From: Acidobacteriota bacterium
Lineage (GTDB): Bacteria > Acidobacteriota > Vicinamibacteria > Vicinamibacterales > UBA8438
Assembly: GCA_003533545.1 (NCBI GenBank)
Contig: DQEK01000031.1
Coordinates: 1-5,617 of the forward strand
Reading direction: 5' to 3'
DNA length: 5,617 bases
Position 1 is the stretch's first letter. Every line of letters begins with the position of its first letter. Under the pieces are notes generated by a model. The model saw nothing but the letters and a program-made list of their open reading frames with translations. It did not search any database and was not told the origin of the DNA. A program made the translations under genes and the position numbers. Below are positions 1 to 5,389 of this stretch, piece after piece.

Positions 1-758
1 TTGATGTCCGGCAGGTCCCGCCCCGCCCGCCGTTTTTCCTCGGTCATTACTCTTAGATTTCGAAGTGCGGCATCGAAATTGCCTCGTTGGCGGTACTTGG
101 CGTAACTGGCCGGAGTAGCACCGTCCACCGAAAAGGTTACCTCGTCGATACCGGAGTGTACGAGCCGTTTAGCGCGCTCTTCCGTTAACGCAAGACCGTT
201 TGTGCTCGTGTAGAGATAAATGTGTGGAAATCGTCGCTTGATGTACTCGCACATCTCGACAGCCTGCTTGTGTAGGAACGCTTCACCGTAGTTAAAGAAG
301 TCGATGCGAGCGAGAGCTGGACCGGATTCTTCGACCACACGAACGAAAAGGTTGAAGTCGAGCATACCTGCTTGCCGAGTGCGCGTGATTCCCGTTTCAG
401 GGGCACAGCAGGCGTCGAAACAGGAGATGTTGCAGGCAGCTGTACATTCGATATAAAGGCGGGAGGGTAGTGTCCCAGCATCCACCGCGCGAGTTGGTGC
501 CGTTTCGTCTGTTTCGAGCGGCAGCTTTAACGGGCAGTCGCCGCAAAACTTGGAGGTCCCGCCGTTGAGGTCCTGCCGTAACTGGCGCACCGCCTTGCCC
601 GCCCATATGCTGCCAACCGTCTGGGTGCGCGCATCTCCGAGAACCCGCTGGACGTAGGGATCGGCGCAGCCACATACGACCCGTCCGTCGCAGGTGAGCA
701 CGAGCGTGGACCATGGCCACGAACAGGTGAACCGGCTCGCCTGATAGGTCAGCGACAT
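1..758 (-). CDS. Radical SAM protein with N-terminal SPASM-like cysteine region (3' end missing)
   Basis: The frame is open for 252 codons from the ATG at 758-756 to the window edge, so the C-terminus is missing. Residues 12-75 resemble a SPASM/twitch iron-sulfur domain: C12, then a DGRVVCGC stretch (C29, C31), a GSIW segment (49-52) and a CGDC pair (C72, C75). The radical SAM core starts near residue 100, with cysteines C105, C109, C113, C117 and C118. Spacing is CX3CX3C rather than the usual CX3CX2C. Further core landmarks are NYGEAFLH (156-163, the GGE-type SAM-binding motif), STNG (185-188) and FSVDGAT followed by a Y-x-x-Y-R pattern (209-223). The family cleaves S-adenosylmethionine reductively to start radical chemistry; the substrate here is unknown. 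A strong GGAGGG ribosome site (762-767) lies just before the ATG, which is 10 bp after the preceding stop. It is probably a peptide- or protein-modifying or biosynthetic enzyme. Class assignment is firm, function is not. Confidence 0.88.
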   Translation of the reverse strand, partial: MSLTYQASRFTCSWPWSTLVLTCDGRVVCGCADPYVQRVLGDARTQTVGSIWAGKAVRQLRQDLNGGTSKFCGDCPLKLPLETDETAPTRAVDAGTLPSRLYIECTAACNISCFDACCAPETGITRTRQAGMLDFNLFVRVVEESGPALARIDFFNYGEAFLHKQAVEMCEYIKRRFPHIYLYTSTNGLALTEERAKRLVHSGIDEVTFSVDGATPASYAKYRQRGNFDAALRNLRVMTEEKRRAGRDLPDI

Positions 759-761
759 GGG

Positions 762-767
762 CCCTCC
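762..767 (-). promoter_or_regulatory. Ribosome binding site of the radical SAM gene
   Basis: Reads GGAGGG on the minus strand, 3 nt before the ATG at 758. It decides the start. Another ATG at 769 overlaps the preceding stop but is out of frame and closes after six codons. Confidence 0.65.
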
Positions 768-768
768 A

Positions 769-1038
769 TCACGGTTCCTTGGTCACCTTACGCATGTAAG
801 CGCCGAGACGTTCGTTTTCGTAGGTCACCGTGTTGAGAAACAGGCTTTCAATCAGGTAGGTCCGGTGCTCGTCCGCTGTCATCTGATTGAGTAGGTGATT
901 GACCTCTCGCACCGTGTCTTCGAAGGTACGATCGAGAGCAAATCTAGTGTTCAAGTCTTCGTAAAGTGCTTCGAGGAGGGCAAGGAGCTCTCCGTCGAGA
1001 GGAATCGCAGTGCCGCTCGTTGTCGTGATGCTGCGCAT
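769..1038 (-). CDS. Small acidic protein of unknown function between STAS and radical SAM genes
   Basis: This 89-residue protein matches no family I recognise. The composition is acidic (about 15 D/E against 9 K/R). Residues 14-32 (an L/E-rich run) and 39-70 look like amphipathic helices. It has no cysteine, signal peptide or membrane segment, and ends in a basic MRKVTK stretch. I chose the ATG at 1038, which follows the STAS stop by one base and has GGAG at 1045-1048 with 6-nt spacing. An in-frame ATG at 1065 would give 98 residues and a 26-bp overlap with the STAS gene, but has no better ribosome site. The position inside a tight operon and the intact frame argue that it is real. It could be an adaptor for the sigma/STAS pair or a partner or substrate of the downstream radical SAM enzyme. 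Both ideas are inferences from position alone. Confidence 0.72.
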   Translation of the reverse strand: MRSITTTSGTAIPLDGELLALLEALYEDLNTRFALDRTFEDTVREVNHLLNQMTADEHRTYLIESLFLNTVTYENERLGAYMRKVTKEP

Positions 1039-1039
1039 T

Positions 1040-1381
1040 TCACACTCCAAACGTGTCAAGAGCACTCTGCTCGTCCCCGTGGATCTCGATGAATTCCTGG
1101 GCCCCGGTCATGGTGAGCATGGTTCTGACCCGTTCGTGGACGCCTGACAGCTTCAGCGTCCCGCCGGAAGTTGCTGATTGTCGATACAGGTCCATAAGAC
1201 ATCCGATGGAAGAGCTGTCGAGGTAGACGACCTGGGACACGTCGATGAGTATTTTGTGCTCACCGTTTTTAATCAGAGCGGCAACCGTTTCGGCGAATGC
1301 CGAGAGTAACGGATATATTAGTCGGGTTTCCCCAACGCGTACGATGACGACGCTGTCGCTGCGGTCAGTGGTCAGGTGCAT
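1040..1381 (-). CDS. STAS-domain protein, anti-anti-sigma factor type
   Basis: This 113-residue protein is a single STAS domain, the usual length for SpoIIAA/RsbV-type proteins. Visible are strand one (VVIVRV, 11-16), the helix around 24-37, the strand KILIDVS (43-49), the signature loop YLDSSSIG (53-60), the following helix, and the GGTLKLSGV strand (73-81). Family members bind anti-sigma kinases and release the sigma factor, and are inactivated by phosphorylation of a serine or threonine in the D-S-S/T-G loop. Here the serine run is S56-S58, and the glycine normally after the second serine is S58. The ATG at 1381 lies inside the end of the sigma gene (17-bp overlap) with GGGGGA at 1389-1394. 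No anti-sigma kinase gene is present in the window, so its partner is unknown. Control of the upstream sigma factor is an inference from adjacency. Confidence 0.88.
   Translation of the reverse strand: MHLTTDRSDSVVIVRVGETRLIYPLLSAFAETVAALIKNGEHKILIDVSQVVYLDSSSIGCLMDLYRQSATSGGTLKLSGVHERVRTMLTMTGAQEFIEIHGDEQSALDTFGV
1045..1048 (-). promoter_or_regulatory. Ribosome binding site of the 89-residue protein
   Basis: GGAG on the minus strand inside the last codons of the STAS gene, 6 nt before the ATG at 1038. It favours this start over the ATG at 1065 and suggests translational coupling to the STAS gene. Confidence 0.5.
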
Positions 1382-2018
1382 GTGATCGTCCCCCGTTAGT
1401 CTGGTTCCGTTCGTTGCCGCCGGAGTCGGTTCCCTCAGCGGGCATTACTTGCCGGATTTGACGCGCAAGTTCCTTGCGTCCACGGTTGATTCGTGACTTA
1501 ACGGTGCCGACAGGTAAATCCAGCCGATCGGCGATTTCTTGATAGGTCAGTTCCTTGATGTCTCGCAGTATTACCGCTGTGCGCAGTGTGTCGGGTAGCT
1601 GTCTTAACGCACGTTGCAGCATGGCACGGCGATCGCCATACTCGAGAGTCGTTAGCGGATCAGGTCCGCGGCTCGCCAGTGGCACCTTGGTCGCATCGAC
1701 GCCGTGAACAGTCAGTTCCCGTTTTTTACGTACGCTCCGGTAATGATCGATGCAGAGGTTGCGGCTCACGCTGATTAGCCAGGATTGGAAATCGCCCTGC
1801 CGGTCAAAGGAGTTGAGGGCCCGAAAAATCTTCATAAAAACGTCTTGTGTAAGGTCCTCAGCGAGGTCGTGGCGGCCCACGAACTTGTAGGCAATGTGGA
1901 AGATTCGGTGCCTATAGCGCTCGACGATTGTGTTCCAGGCCTGTTGATCGCCACGGAGACAACTTTCGATCAGTTGTTTGGTCGCTTCCTGATTTTCTAT
2001 GGGTGACCTGGCAAGCAT
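1365..2018 (-). CDS. RNA polymerase sigma factor, ECF (sigma-70 family, RpoE-like)
   Basis: At 217 residues with only sigma2 and sigma4 domains, this is an extracytoplasmic-function type sigma factor. Sigma2 spans about 27-97. It includes D55-L-T-Q-D-V-F (region 2.2, core RNA polymerase contact) and the F77-Q-S-W-L stretch with R86-N87 and D91 (regions 2.3-2.4, -10 recognition). Sigma4 spans about 130-188, with LPDTLRTAVILRDI (141-154) and a helix-turn-helix with YQEIADRL (159-166) and GTVKSRINRGR (171-181) for -35 binding. The last 24 residues are a polar, G/N/S-rich tail unlike the usual ECF end; part of it is encoded where the STAS gene overlaps. The ATG at 2018 is the first gene start of the operon, with only a weak AAGGA about 12 nt upstream. 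No zinc-finger anti-sigma gene follows, unlike many ECF loci. The regulon is not visible. Confidence 0.93.
   Translation of the reverse strand: MLARSPIENQEATKQLIESCLRGDQQAWNTIVERYRHRIFHIAYKFVGRHDLAEDLTQDVFMKIFRALNSFDRQGDFQSWLISVSRNLCIDHYRSVRKKRELTVHGVDATKVPLASRGPDPLTTLEYGDRRAMLQRALRQLPDTLRTAVILRDIKELTYQEIADRLDLPVGTVKSRINRGRKELARQIRQVMPAEGTDSGGNERNQTNGGRSHAPDH
1389..1394 (-). promoter_or_regulatory. Ribosome binding site of the STAS gene
   Basis: GGGGGA on the minus strand within the sigma factor's C-terminal codons, 7 nt before the ATG at 1381. It supports that start and coupled translation. Confidence 0.5.
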
Positions 2019-2177
2019 GTGCTGTGGTCAGTCCTTGGGTAGACCGGCAAGCGGTGGCGACGACGCCGCACCCTACCAATGATACAGCTGGGCACCGAGA
2101 ATGTTGTGGCGTCTGGGCCTTAGTCTGGGGTCAGGGTGTTCGTTGGGCTTGCTTAGGTGACGTACAATGCGGCGCCG
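2019..2177. other. Divergent intergenic region between the sigma operon and lysA
   Basis: About 160 bp separate two divergent genes and must hold both promoters. On the plus strand there is a TACAAT close to lysA. On the minus strand TATCAT (2079-2084) is a possible -10 for the sigma operon, but no matching -35 is seen at 16-18 bp. No riboswitch-like structure or clear operator was recognised. In particular I do not see a recognisable lysine riboswitch; the space is also too short for one. Confidence 0.6.
2163..2168 (+). promoter_or_regulatory. Possible -10 element (TACAAT) of lysA
   Basis: TACAAT matches the sigma-70 -10 consensus at five of six bases. It ends 9 nt before the A of the chosen lysA ATG (2178), so transcription could begin almost at the start codon. 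The upstream -35 is poor: TTCGTT with an 18-bp spacer, or TTGGGC with an unacceptable 14-bp spacer. This is a weak call. Confidence 0.3.
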
Positions 2178-3419
2178 ATGCACGCCTTCAGGTTTGACGC
2201 TGGAATCCTGACCTGCGACGGCGTCGTGCTGTCGACAATTGCTGACCGCGCCGGTACTCCGACGTACGTCTACAGTGCGGCAACGTTACGGGAACGGGTT
2301 CGCGCGTTCATTTCTGGTTTCGGGGACTATCCGCACGCGGTGCACTATGCGCTGAAAGCCAACTCGAATCTTGCGGTGGTGCGAATCGTTCGAGCCGCTG
2401 GGGGCCTCGTGGACGCAAACTCTGGCGGTGAGGTTGAAGTGGCGCTTCGCGCAGGTTATGCCCCAGCTGACATCGTCCTTACTGGAGTCGGAAAAACCCC
2501 ATCGGAGATCAAGAAGGCGGTGACGCTTGGGGTTAAGGTAATCAATGCGGAGTCAGCTGGAGAACTTGAACGCATAGCGGACACGGCGGTGTCCTGTCAG
2601 ACGACTGCACGTGTGGCCCTTCGGATAAACCCGAACATCGCTGCTGACACCCATCCTCACATTTCCACTGGTTTGGTCACGCACAAGTTTGGGGTGCCGA
2701 TTGCCGAGGCGCGGGCTATCGCGCGACGTGCAGACGGCCGGCCAGGGCTCGCCTTTGTTGGGCTTCACGTGCATATTGGGTCACAGATGGTGGGGCTAGA
2801 GCCGATCCGCGAGGCTGCGGCGGCTGTGGTCGAACTAGCGCGAGAGCTGCGCGATGATGGGGTGCGGGTGGAGCATTTGGATCTCGGTGGAGGGCTTGGA
2901 ATTTCCTATGATGACGAAACCGTGCCCTTGGTTCAAGACTACGTTGCGACCCTAGTTGAAGCCGTGCGGCCATCTGGACTAGCACTCATCGTCGAACCTG
3001 GGAGGGCGGTGGCTGGACCAGCCGGAGCGTTGCTGGCGTCGGTGGTCGATATCAAACACCGTCTTGATGGCACGAGGTTCGTGGTACTCGATGCTGGCAT
3101 GAGCGAGTTGATGCGGCCGACGTTGTACGGCGCGTATCACCGCATCACCCCCCTGACGGAGAGCAATGCCGAGCGGGTGTCCTGTGATGTGGTCGGGCCG
3201 ATTTGTGAATCGTCTGATGTCTTCGGTATCGGTCGGATGTTGCCGTTGCCGGCCATCGGCGACGTCATGGCGGTGCTAGATGTTGGCGCCTACGGCTCAA
3301 CAATGTCGTCGAATTACAACCGTCACCCGTTACCAGCGGAGGTGATGGTAGATGACGGGAAATGGCACGTTGTTCGACGACGACAGACTATCGACGATCA
3401 GCTCGCCTGCGAGGAATAG
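2178..3419 (+). CDS. lysA: Diaminopimelate decarboxylase
   Basis: LysA converts meso-diaminopimelate to L-lysine and CO2 with pyridoxal phosphate, the last step of lysine synthesis, in the cytoplasm. The 413-residue length is normal. The alanine-racemase-like barrel carries the PLP lysine K60 in YALKANSN, the HVHIGSQ motif (197-203), the phosphate-binding LGGGLGI (236-242) and EPGR (273-276). The C-terminal beta domain carries the catalytic cysteine motif GPICESSD (340-347, C343) and the GAYG tyrosine (Y372). I chose the ATG at 2178 because MHAFRFDAG aligns with the usual LysA beginning. An in-frame GTG at 2157 would add seven residues. Neither start has a clear ribosome site, which fits a leaderless or near-leaderless message. 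It lies 26 bp before tmk on the same strand, so the two are probably co-transcribed. The CESSD motif separates it from ornithine/arginine decarboxylase relatives of the same fold. Confidence 0.95.
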   Translation: MHAFRFDAGILTCDGVVLSTIADRAGTPTYVYSAATLRERVRAFISGFGDYPHAVHYALKANSNLAVVRIVRAAGGLVDANSGGEVEVALRAGYAPADIVLTGVGKTPSEIKKAVTLGVKVINAESAGELERIADTAVSCQTTARVALRINPNIAADTHPHISTGLVTHKFGVPIAEARAIARRADGRPGLAFVGLHVHIGSQMVGLEPIREAAAAVVELARELRDDGVRVEHLDLGGGLGISYDDETVPLVQDYVATLVEAVRPSGLALIVEPGRAVAGPAGALLASVVDIKHRLDGTRFVVLDAGMSELMRPTLYGAYHRITPLTESNAERVSCDVVGPICESSDVFGIGRMLPLPAIGDVMAVLDVGAYGSTMSSNYNRHPLPAEVMVDDGKWHVVRRRQTIDDQLACEE

Positions 3420-3445
3420 TTCTGGTCACAACACCTAGGTCCACA

Positions 3446-4030
3446 ATGTTGATTGCGATAGAAGGATTGGATCAGAGCGGGAAGGCAACCCAGGCCGAAC
3501 GGTTGCGCGACCATCTTCGCGGAGAAGGAGCTCGGGCACGTTTGGTGTCCTTTCCCGACTACGGCACCTCAATCGGAGAAGAAATCGCTCGGGCATTGCA
3601 AGGCGAACGTGAGTACGGTCCTGAGGCGATGCAGTTGCTCTATGTGGCCAACCGGTACGAACGCAAGGCCGACCTCGAACGCTGGCTGAGTGGTGGGCTA
3701 ACTGTGGTGTGTGACCGTTATGTCGCGTCGAGCATCGCATACGGGGTGGCGCAGGGGCTCGATGCGGACTGGCTGTCGGACATCCAACGTTTTTTGCCAT
3801 GTGCTGAACTGACCATACTTCTCGATATCGATCCGGCACTAGCGGCGGAGCGCAAGTCGGCCGGTCGGGACCGCTACGAACGGGACCTCGACCTGCTCAA
3901 GAGGGTACGCGCCAGCTATCTCGACCAGGCCGAGCGTTCCAACTGGGTCTGCGTAGATGGTAATCGCTCGAAGGACGATGTTACCGGCGAGATCATATCG
4001 GTCGTCACCGCGCGGTTCTCGCAGGCGTGA
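3446..4030 (+). CDS. tmk: Thymidylate (dTMP) kinase
   Basis: Tmk phosphorylates dTMP to dTDP with ATP, an essential step of dTTP supply, in the cytoplasm. At 194 residues it is slightly shorter than the usual 200-215. The P-loop is EGLDQSGKATQ (6-16), with the Q-S and A variants in place of the common G-S and T. The dTMP-binding FPDYGTSIG (36-44) follows, then the DRY motif in VVCDRYVASSIAYG (87-100). The LLDIDP strand (125-130) precedes an arginine-rich LID region (R136, R141, R143, R146). I chose the ATG at 3446, with a weak AGG 6 nt upstream, because the P-loop strand begins right there. An ATG at 3362 would overlap lysA by 58 bp and add 28 residues unlike any kinase N-terminus. The neighbour lysA is metabolically unrelated, so the pair probably only shares transcription. 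Confidence 0.93.
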   Translation: MLIAIEGLDQSGKATQAERLRDHLRGEGARARLVSFPDYGTSIGEEIARALQGEREYGPEAMQLLYVANRYERKADLERWLSGGLTVVCDRYVASSIAYGVAQGLDADWLSDIQRFLPCAELTILLDIDPALAAERKSAGRDRYERDLDLLKRVRASYLDQAERSNWVCVDGNRSKDDVTGEIISVVTARFSQA

Positions 4031-4334
4031 ATTCCAGTACGCCACCAGCGTGCGGCTGAGGAAACAGTTTGATGCACGTTTCTGGGGCCTCTCTGTGGCT
4101 ACCGCGTTGCTTCCGGTACGAAACATACGACGAGAGTTCGCGCCTGGACGACGCCGGAAGGCGTAATGGGCTCGAAAACGCTCTTCTACAGGTTACGATT
4201 GCACAGGGCAGCCGTGCTGGTAGTTCGGTGTGCAGGTTGGCCGCCGTCGCGTTTTGTTTGACTGCCACTTTGGGGCCAGCTCACCGCTCCCGTTCCAGAT
4301 TTGGTCCTGCGTGAGTGATGAGGCACGAGGCTCG
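4031..4334. other. Convergent intergenic region without a recognised gene
   Basis: These 304 bp lie between the 3' ends of tmk and rsfS. Open frames on both strands are short, arginine/serine-rich and unlike any family. No tRNA, SRP RNA, 6S RNA or tmRNA pattern was recognised. There are two small inverted repeats: ACGCC-GGAA-GGCGT at 4151-4164, and TGCACA/TGTGCA at 4200-4234 enclosing a CAGC/GCTG mini-stem. Neither is followed by a T-run typical of an intrinsic terminator. The stretch may be decayed sequence or may hold a factor-dependent termination zone. Confidence 0.6.
4200..4234. repeat. Imperfect inverted repeat, possible RNA stem
   Basis: TGCACA (4200-4205) pairs with TGTGCA (4229-4234). 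The 23-base loop contains CAGC (4209-4212) and GCTG (4216-4219) around three bases. A nested stem is possible in either transcript. The stems are short and could be chance. Confidence 0.25.
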
Positions 4335-4706
4335 CTAGACCTCGACTCGGAGCGCGTTTCCCCAAAGTCGTTCAAGGGAATAGAAGTTCCGGGCCTCGGG
4401 GGTGAATACGTGGACGACGAAGTCGAAACAGTCGATTAGAACCCAGTCGGTGGCTGACCCCTCGGTTTGAACTTGCCGCCTGCCGCCGATTTTGAGACGG
4501 GCCTCGATACCCTCGACGATCGCTTTGACTTGCCTGTGACTTCCTCCGGAGCAAATCACGAAGTAGTCTGTGAACCCACCAGAATCTCGCAGGTCAAGGA
4601 CGATCAGGTCCCTTGCTTTTTTCTCGCGCGCCGCCTCGATCACCCCCTCGATCGTGCCGTCGAGAACTTCCGTGGGTCCCGGCGATGTGGAAGGGGTTTC
4701 AGTCAC
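4335..4706 (-). CDS. rsfS: Ribosomal silencing factor RsfS
   Basis: RsfS (RsfA/YbeB/Iojap family) binds ribosomal protein uL14 and blocks joining of the 30S and 50S subunits, lowering translation on starvation. The 123-residue length fits the family. Seen are the first helix ending in EKKARDL (28-34), the strand IVLDLRD, the TDYFVICSGGSHRQVKAI stretch (46-63), TDWVLIDCFDFVVHVF (86-101) and the diagnostic YSLERLWGNA near the C-terminus (about 108-117; usually GDA). The start is GTG at 4706, overlapping the nadD stop as GTGA by 4 bp. No ribosome site precedes it, so translation probably depends on coupling. A later in-frame GTG would cut away the conserved first helix. The first roughly 13 residues are a variable P/S/T-rich extension. 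Confidence 0.94.
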   Translation of the reverse strand: MTETPSTSPGPTEVLDGTIEGVIEAAREKKARDLIVLDLRDSGGFTDYFVICSGGSHRQVKAIVEGIEARLKIGGRRQVQTEGSATDWVLIDCFDFVVHVFTPEARNFYSLERLWGNALRVEV

Positions 4707-5389
4707 GTAAGTGCGGTTTTGTGCGCGCTGCGGTAAATCCGGTGGCGCTCGATGTAGTCAATGACTTCCGCGGGCATTAAACCCGTGACGGACAGTCCGC
4801 TGGCGAGGCGCCTGCGGATCGCAGTGGAGGAGATGTCAGGGGTGACTGCGTCGAGCAGCCAGATTGTTGGCGAGGTGCCCACCTCGACTCCACCGGGTCT
4901 CAGCTCGTCAGTTATCGGGTGCATCCGGCCCCGCAGTGCCGGAAGCTGGGCAGGTAGATGTGAAACAGCATGCCCGGGACGTGCCACGATCACGAAATGC
5001 GCACCCTCCAAAACAGCCGGGTAGTCGTGCCAAGTTGCGATTTCTGCGAACGCATCAGCGCCGACAATAAAGAACAACTGCGTAGCCAGGTGTCCCCGGT
5101 CACGCAGGCACGCCAGTGTGTTCGACGTGTACGAGGGCCGGTCGGATTGCAGCTCGAGATCGCACGGCAACAGGCACGCGTTTCCAGCGGCGGCGAGTCG
5201 TACCATCGCCAAGCGGTCTTCGTCGGAGGCGCGTGCCGACGCGGAGCGGTGCGGTGATACCCGGGACGGCAGTAAAAGCACAGTGTCGAGCGCGAAGCGT
5301 TGCCACGCGACGGTCGCGGTGGCGAGATGGCCGAGATGGATGGGGTCGAATCGCCCTCCTAGGACGCCGATGCGCCTTCGCTCACTCAT
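4703..5389 (-). CDS. nadD: Nicotinate-nucleotide adenylyltransferase
   Basis: NadD joins nicotinate mononucleotide and ATP to form deamido-NAD+, the penultimate step of NAD synthesis. The 228-residue length is slightly above the usual 190-220. The nucleotidyltransferase motif GGRFDPIHLGHL (11-22) holds the catalytic-type histidines H18 and H21. Residue 13 is arginine where T or S is common. Other landmarks are PH (46-47), RPSYTSNTL (84-92), FIVGADAFAEIATW (107-120), VIVARPG (133-139) and the C-terminal ISSTAIRRRL (186-195), the second ATP-binding motif. A segment at about 140-170 is longer than in short homologues. The ATG at 5389 overlaps the obgE stop by 4 bp (ATGA), with no good ribosome site. 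Between obgE and rsfS this is the standard bacterial gene order, which supports the call over the related coaD family. Confidence 0.95.
   Translation of the reverse strand: MSERRRIGVLGGRFDPIHLGHLATATVAWQRFALDTVLLLPSRVSPHRSASARASDEDRLAMVRLAAAGNACLLPCDLELQSDRPSYTSNTLACLRDRGHLATQLFFIVGADAFAEIATWHDYPAVLEGAHFVIVARPGHAVSHLPAQLPALRGRMHPITDELRPGGVEVGTSPTIWLLDAVTPDISSTAIRRRLASGLSVTGLMPAEVIDYIERHRIYRSAHKTALT

Noticed and set aside
185..720. Two minus-strand frames (185-481 and 397-720) each about 100 codons long
   Set aside because: Both are out of frame with the radical SAM reading frame, which runs open from 758 to 1 with cysteine motifs and family landmarks. Their products are low-complexity and match nothing.
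2079..2084. TATCAT on the minus strand as the sigma operon -10
   Set aside because: No acceptable -35 lies 16-18 bp upstream, and an ECF-type promoter motif could not be placed with confidence either. Left as a mention only.
3362..3445. Upstream start for tmk at 3362
   Set aside because: It would overlap lysA by 58 bp and add 28 residues before the P-loop strand that are unlike thymidylate kinases.
3957..4314. Plus-strand frames across the tmk end and the gap (3957-4166 and 4069-4314)
   Set aside because: The products are arginine- and serine-rich, with no ribosome site or family motif. The first starts inside tmk. They look like chance frames.
4031..4334. Small structured RNA genes (tRNA, SRP RNA, 6S RNA) in the gap
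   Set aside because: I looked for T-loop, SRP tetraloop/core and 6S-like patterns. CCGGAAGG occurs at 4154-4161, but the surrounding SRP core sequence is absent.
4328..4342. CGAGG/CCTCG hairpin around the rsfS stop as an intrinsic terminator
   Set aside because: The stem is only about 5 bp with a long loop, and no T-run follows on the minus strand.
4005..4375. Minus-strand frames in the convergent gap
   Set aside because: They overlap tmk or rsfS ends in other frames, have no ribosome site or recognisable motif, and are not consistent with each other.
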